Shown here: positions 58,921 to 64,000 of the stretch, piece after piece
Position numbering within the stretch: the stretch's first letter is position 1
Layout: each line of letters starts with the position of its first letter
From: Gavia stellata
Lineage: Eukaryota > Chordata > Aves > Gaviiformes > Gaviidae
DNA length: 64,000 bases
Assembly (NCBI RefSeq): GCF_030936135.1
Contig: NC_082620.1
Coordinates: forward strand, 2,728,001-2,792,000
Direction: 5' to 3'
Notes under the pieces: generated by a model
What the model saw: the letters and a program-made list of their open reading frames with translations, nothing else
Databases searched by the model: none
Told to the model about the DNA's origin: nothing
Position numbers and translations under genes: made by a program

Positions 58921-61900
58921 AGTTAGAGCAAGAGGAGTTGGAGCAAGGAGGACCAAGACGACCCCCTCTGCTCTGCGCAGCGGTGCTATTTTCTGCTTGC
59001 AGCCCAAAAATATCATGCTAGATAACCCCAGTCAGATGCAAGAACGGACTCTGAAGTCTAAGGAATACGAGTAACTTAAGCTGCCAGGGGAGCGCAGCAC
59101 CAAAGCCACCACGTCTTGTCCCATGAGCCAAGAAGACGACGGACCTTTGCTAACCACCACAGCAGACAAGCAGATTAACAACTGCCCCGTTTCACTGCAC
59201 ACGGAGGAAAGCGTTTCTGTGCCCAGACGCCTTCAAGGGCTGCCTGAGCGTTGTTCCACCCTCACAAATACACTGAAGCCAGCTAATTTTCCTCTTTCAA
59301 ATAACATTTCTTTCGTCCTTGTGATTTACAGGCTCAACACCTCTATTGACTCTGTAGTTCACGGCGGCTTCGGCAACGCGCTGCGCAACACAGCGTGTCC
59401 GGGACCAGGCTGGCAGGGCTGACTTGGACCATGCCGCCCCACCGTTTTACACTAAAGGACCCCAGAGGAGCGGGGGATGCCCGCCAAAGGCGAGGGGAGG
59501 GCGGCCAGTGGTGCCAAGGGAGCTGTGTCTGCAGGGAGCGTCTTCAGAGAAGACACCAGAGACTCCAAGCTCCTCCTCAAGCTCCCAAATACAGGTCTGG
59601 GGAAGGTCTCGATAGTCCCTGAAATACAGGGGCTTTGCTGAGCCCCCAGCTGAGCTGGTGCCACCCCGGTACTAGAGAGATGTGCAGGGGGGGACACATG
59701 TTTCTATCAAGTATTATTGAACAACTAGTATGTGTGAAGAGGTGTTTATTCTTCCCCACACCAAATTCGCGCCCAGGATACACGCGCAAGTGAACTGTGC
59801 ATACCAAGTTCCGCTGCCAGATGCTGCTACAAGAAACTTTACGGAAAAAAAGATAAAAAAAAAAAACTGTCAAGCTTTTGCTCCTAGGTGCATTTTGGAG
59901 ATGTGCCCTCAAGGTTTACCTGCGGATCTGACCAGGCAACCCAAAGTTCTTCTCTCCTTTCTGAGGAGTAGAGCAGAGGCAGAGCCACTGCAACCAGCCC
60001 CCGCGCACCATCCTCCTGTTTCAGCGATAAAAGGCGGGGAATAATTTAATGACTGGGTGGCATGGGGGGAACTGCATGGGCAACAAGTTAAATGCAAATA
60101 TCTGTAACTTGTGAGTGTTTGATAAAATGCAGAAATACCACAGTACTACATACGATGCATTAAAAAAACATGGAGAGTGGTTTTTGAGGCTTTCTCAAAA
60201 ACTTTAGGCACATTCCTCCCACTTATTTGAATCACATTCCCTGGGCACCACTTGTACATGAGGCCTTTTTGCCTCCAAACGTGCATGCTCTTCCCTGGAT
60301 AGAGCATCCCTTGAACGACGGGAGGAAAATACCCACTTGCAGTCCAGATGTCCCCAGACTGCCGTCTGTCTGTCCCGACCAGACCCTTGTCACAGTGCTA
60401 CCACGCAGAAGAGCAATTCACCGACGCGCGGGTGCTGAACGGCTTTACTGCTATGAGGAGACCTCATGCAAGGCACTAATTGCAAAAACGCCATCAAATA
60501 CCACCCTTGCGTACGTCAGCAGGGGACCTTTGGGGATGGCTGTGAGCTGGCTCCATCCAGCCCATTATTCTCGTCTTGGTGTCCCTTTGTGTTTGAAATA
60601 AAAATAAAGTCCCTTTACGTGACCTGCTTCTGCAAGGGATAGCGGCTGCGCTGCCTTGCAGCTCCAAATTAAAGAAATAATTAAATACCTGTAATTACTT
60701 AGTCAAAAGGGAGCTCTCGCAGTAAAAACAGGAGAGCGAACGTCCTCGGGATGGTAAAGGTTATCAAAATACCAGGGTTTGGTGGAAGGGGGCTGTTACA
60801 GCAGCGCTCCCTAATAACAAACAGCAAAGCAATCCCTTCCAGGAGAAGGAGATAAAGAATTTCTTCCTCTGCCGGCAATAAATCAAAGGGCACTGTTCAG
60901 CTGATGGGAATTGATTTTTCTCCCTTCCTTTGCACTTAGAGCAAAGCTGGACCGCAGCGAGAGCCTCCAGATGCGACAGAGCCGAATCGATGGTGGGGAG
61001 GGGACGGGGAGGGGACGCGGTGGGGACATTCAGCACGGGCATGAGGCACCACTGTCCCTCCCGCAGCATCGCTCGGGCTGCGCCCTGCGAGCCCCCACGG
61101 CGAGATTCAGCGTAGCCCTTCCCAAAAGCAGAGGGCACGCATGAACTTGGAGTTGGCAAGGAATGAGATTTGATCAAAATCAAAATAGGGGGAATAAATT
61201 CCCATTAGCACAAGGGGAGCAAATGCTGTAAGAGGTGAGTCCGGTGCCGGAAAGGGACGGGGTGGGCAACAAACCCCACTGTACCCTCCTTCCCTCACAA
61301 ACAATAATTAACAGCCCGGCTGGCTGCCCAGGAAAACAAGGCACAGTCTTCCGCTGTTCCAGCTAAAGCATGGCCCCAGCGCTAATCCACTGTTAATTAA
61401 AAAGATTTTCACTATAGGCTCCCTCAAACCCAAACTTCTTTTGCTTTTCATGTGCACAGAAAGAAAGGAGAGGAAAAAAAAGCTGTCTGCAACGCAGCTC
61501 ATCCAGAGATCGATCCCTCTCCTGCTCGCCAAACTCTTTAGTAAGAGTCACTGAAATGCAACGATTTTTCCCCCTTCTTTTGTATTGAGCATCACGCAGT
61601 CGCAGGATGGGGGGGGAAGGCTGGATTGATTTGGTTTCACTCTAAACCCCGACAAAAGCCTAAGGCTGCCATATATATAAGCAGAGGCCTGATTTAACAG
61701 GTTATAAAGCTCCACTGTTTTCTCACTATTGACTTTTATTGCAGCGCATAAAATTTTTAATGAGAAATAAATTGATAAGAGATACATTACCACGGAGGAA
61801 CCATGATCTGCTCATTTGTGAGCTATAATGTCAAAGACCACATTTTTGAAATCCAGAGAGAAAAATACACTCATGGTGTATTTATGTCAGTATTCAGCTG

Positions 61901-64000
61901 GAATCGACACTTACAGTGCCAGCTGGATGGTGACAGTCCCCTGCAATGGGACTGCGTGACACTGAGCGAGATGCTGGTGGTGGGACCAACGCGGGCACCA
62001 CCCAAAGGTGATGCCCAGTGAGTAGCTTTGCCTCTACAGACCTACAGCACATGCTGCCATGGCAAGCAAAGCCTGGAAAAGCTGGAAGGAGGAGTTCAGC
62101 TACGCCAAGCCATGGGGCTTGTCACCTTTTTAATCCCCCCTTTGGCTTCTACCGTGTCTCCGTGCCTTGGCAGCAGCCAAGGGGCACCCTGTGGCGGAGA
62201 CATCTCGGTGCCGTCATGATTTATATCAGCCAAACCCAGCAGGGAGTCCTTTATGTATCACCTACGGTGCCGCGAGGAAGACCAGGGGAGTAAAAACCAG
62301 AAGATACATGTATTCCAAGGAAGAGAACAAAAAAAGAAAGAAAAATTGGCATGGTGGGGAAGTGCTGCCGTGTCCCAACCTGAGCATTGTATCTTCAGCC
62401 CCATGGCACCTTCTGCAAACCTCCTGTCCCCTTCAGCCGCCGCTTCGGTGGGGGCTCGCCCACTTGTCCTCCAGCCCCACCGTGCCCAAGGCAGCTTTTT
62501 GGTGGCTGTCCAACATGCTGGGACACATGTGCCAGGGTGACGGCCTCGGGAGGAGGACGACAGCAGAGCCCACGCGACCACCAAGGGGACCTTGTGGCCA
62601 CCCAGCATGGGGGGACCAGAGATGACCTCCACGCTCTGCATTAACCCCTGCCCCCAAGTGTGCTGCCAGGGGAGACGGCCGCTGCACATCTGGGTAAAAC
62701 CCTTCCTTTTTTTCCTCCCCGGATCAGGAGCGGTTGGCCAAAGCACGTGCAGTTCAAAAATGACGTCCAGGAGCGCCTTTTCCAAAGTCCTTTTTAATAA
62801 GGATTCAGATTCACATGGATATTATTATTATTTTTAGTACGGAAAACAACTCCTTGCTTTTTGCCAGCTGCCACTTACCGCTTTGCGGCCAGACTTGGAT
62901 CAATGACTTTGTCATTTGTCCATCATTTTCCATCGGAAATTTCCCCCCCCTCCAAGAGAAACACACAAATTGCACGGGAAGAGCGTACCAACAGCACGAC
63001 GCACCTGCACGCAACATGCTAAACCCGGCACAGTGAAGATGAATTCCCCCATGTTTTCCCCACATCCGACAGTACCTCCTGATAAGGCAGATGGGTACAG
63101 GTTCCTTCTGCGACCCCGACAGCGTGGTCCCCCACCGAACCTCTGCCCCGAGCCGTGACGACGGGCGGTCTTCTCCCAGAGAGCAAAGCGGAGGCTTCCT
63201 TCAGTGCAACCTTAATTAACAAGTACTGGAGCAAATCAATCCAAATCTCTTCTTCTGCCCCTTTTTCAGCTTTTGCATTGACAATTAGGGGCAGAAGAAG
63301 AACGGTTTAAACAGCTCTTCAAAGGTGATGCTTTGATATTTGGTGCGCTGGGAGAAATCCTGGTTTCTGCTGACGATACCCAAGGAACTGAAGACAAACG
63401 TGTAAATCCTATATATCCAAAGGAGGAGCAGAGCACTTAAGCAATAGGAAAACATCCCTAGGTGATAATTATTGTGCTTGTAAAATAATAAAAAGATCTT
63501 TATCAGCTGCCAAGTAGCCACTGAGAGTTAATAATACACGTCCTAGCATTGCTGGACAACAGGATTCGGAGAGTGGTGCCTGGCACTGCTGCGATGCTCC
63601 GCACTGCGGCTTAGGGCTGGAGGAGGCGGTGTGGTGGGCGAAGGGATGCAGTGGGCTTCAAAAAACCAAACCAAACAAAAACCAGCAACAGACCTGCCTT
63701 TGCAAGGTGTTTATTTTTGATCAGAGAAAAGGAAGGTTAAAAAAAAGGGTATTTTGCAATAAAATAGCATCCAGCCTTCCCTCCACTCTGGGGCGGAGGG
63801 GTTATGTGAGTATCTGCCTTTACTTTTAATATAGCCTAGAGGAGCCTAGTGCTCCCAAACCCAGCGTTAACGAGTTCACAAATAACAGCTGGCACATTCC
63901 TCTACACTTTAAATTCCTGCTTTATTTCCAAGCAAGCAAGAACCGGCTCCCTCCCCCTCAGCAGCCCCGGCTCTTTGCACGACAATCTCCTCGCTAGGAT
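58921..64000. other. upstream region or intron, no gene recognised
   Basis: Unique, mostly AT-balanced sequence. I see only a small A-rich tract near 59856-59868 and short TA or A-runs. No exon, RNA gene or interspersed repeat was identified. Confidence 0.55.

Noticed and set aside
1..64000. tRNA, rRNA, microRNA hairpin, CRISPR or viral insertion
   Set aside because: None recognised on either strand by eye; a covariance-model and RepeatMasker run would be needed to exclude small or ancient ones.

Overview
This window is vertebrate genomic DNA, most likely from a bird. Introns are GT-AG, there are CpG-island-like patches, and the recognisable interspersed repeats are almost all 3' ends of CR1 LINEs, whose terminal octamer reads GATTCTGT. 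No prokaryotic-style gene organisation, tRNA, rRNA or CRISPR array was seen. The species cannot be fixed from the sequence.

The one gene I can establish is KAZN (kazrin), on the minus strand. Seven coding exons were placed by conserved protein sequence, consensus splice sites and matching codon phase: 27526-27717, 18459-18595, 17872-18042, 17300-17489, 16977-17107, 16628-16678 and 15852-16019 (terminal). Joined, they encode 345 residues. From the first in-frame Met in the most upstream exon they encode 327 residues. The product is a coiled-coil scaffold followed by a Ser/Pro-rich linker and a basic tail ending in an acidic YYIEEDADW motif, which is the short kazrin form without SAM domains. 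Its 3' UTR probably runs to an AATAAA near 14061.

Upstream, a GC-rich block at about 34.05-35.1 kb contains a candidate alternative first coding exon (34560-34716). It has an ATG in strong Kozak context, 52 codons and a consensus donor in exactly the phase needed to join the first conserved exon. This is inference and needs transcript evidence. The rest of 34.7-64 kb looks like upstream intron or flank with a few CR1 pieces, a DNA-transposon-like foldback and small tandem repeats.

Downstream of KAZN (1-14 kb) no coding exon was recognised. The terminal exon carries an internal consensus donor (15895/15894) that could feed the longer SAM-domain isoform, but I found no SAM exons. This flank holds a striking nested satellite at 5.64-6.06 kb, whose long-unit lengths differ only by multiples of a GGGACC hexamer. 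It adjoins a CpG-rich patch carrying a minus-strand donor-like site and a 16-G run. I see no novel multi-gene system. The most interesting items are the candidate KAZN first exon, the isoform switch inside the terminal exon, the nested G-rich satellite and the foldback cluster at 29.90-30.03 kb.
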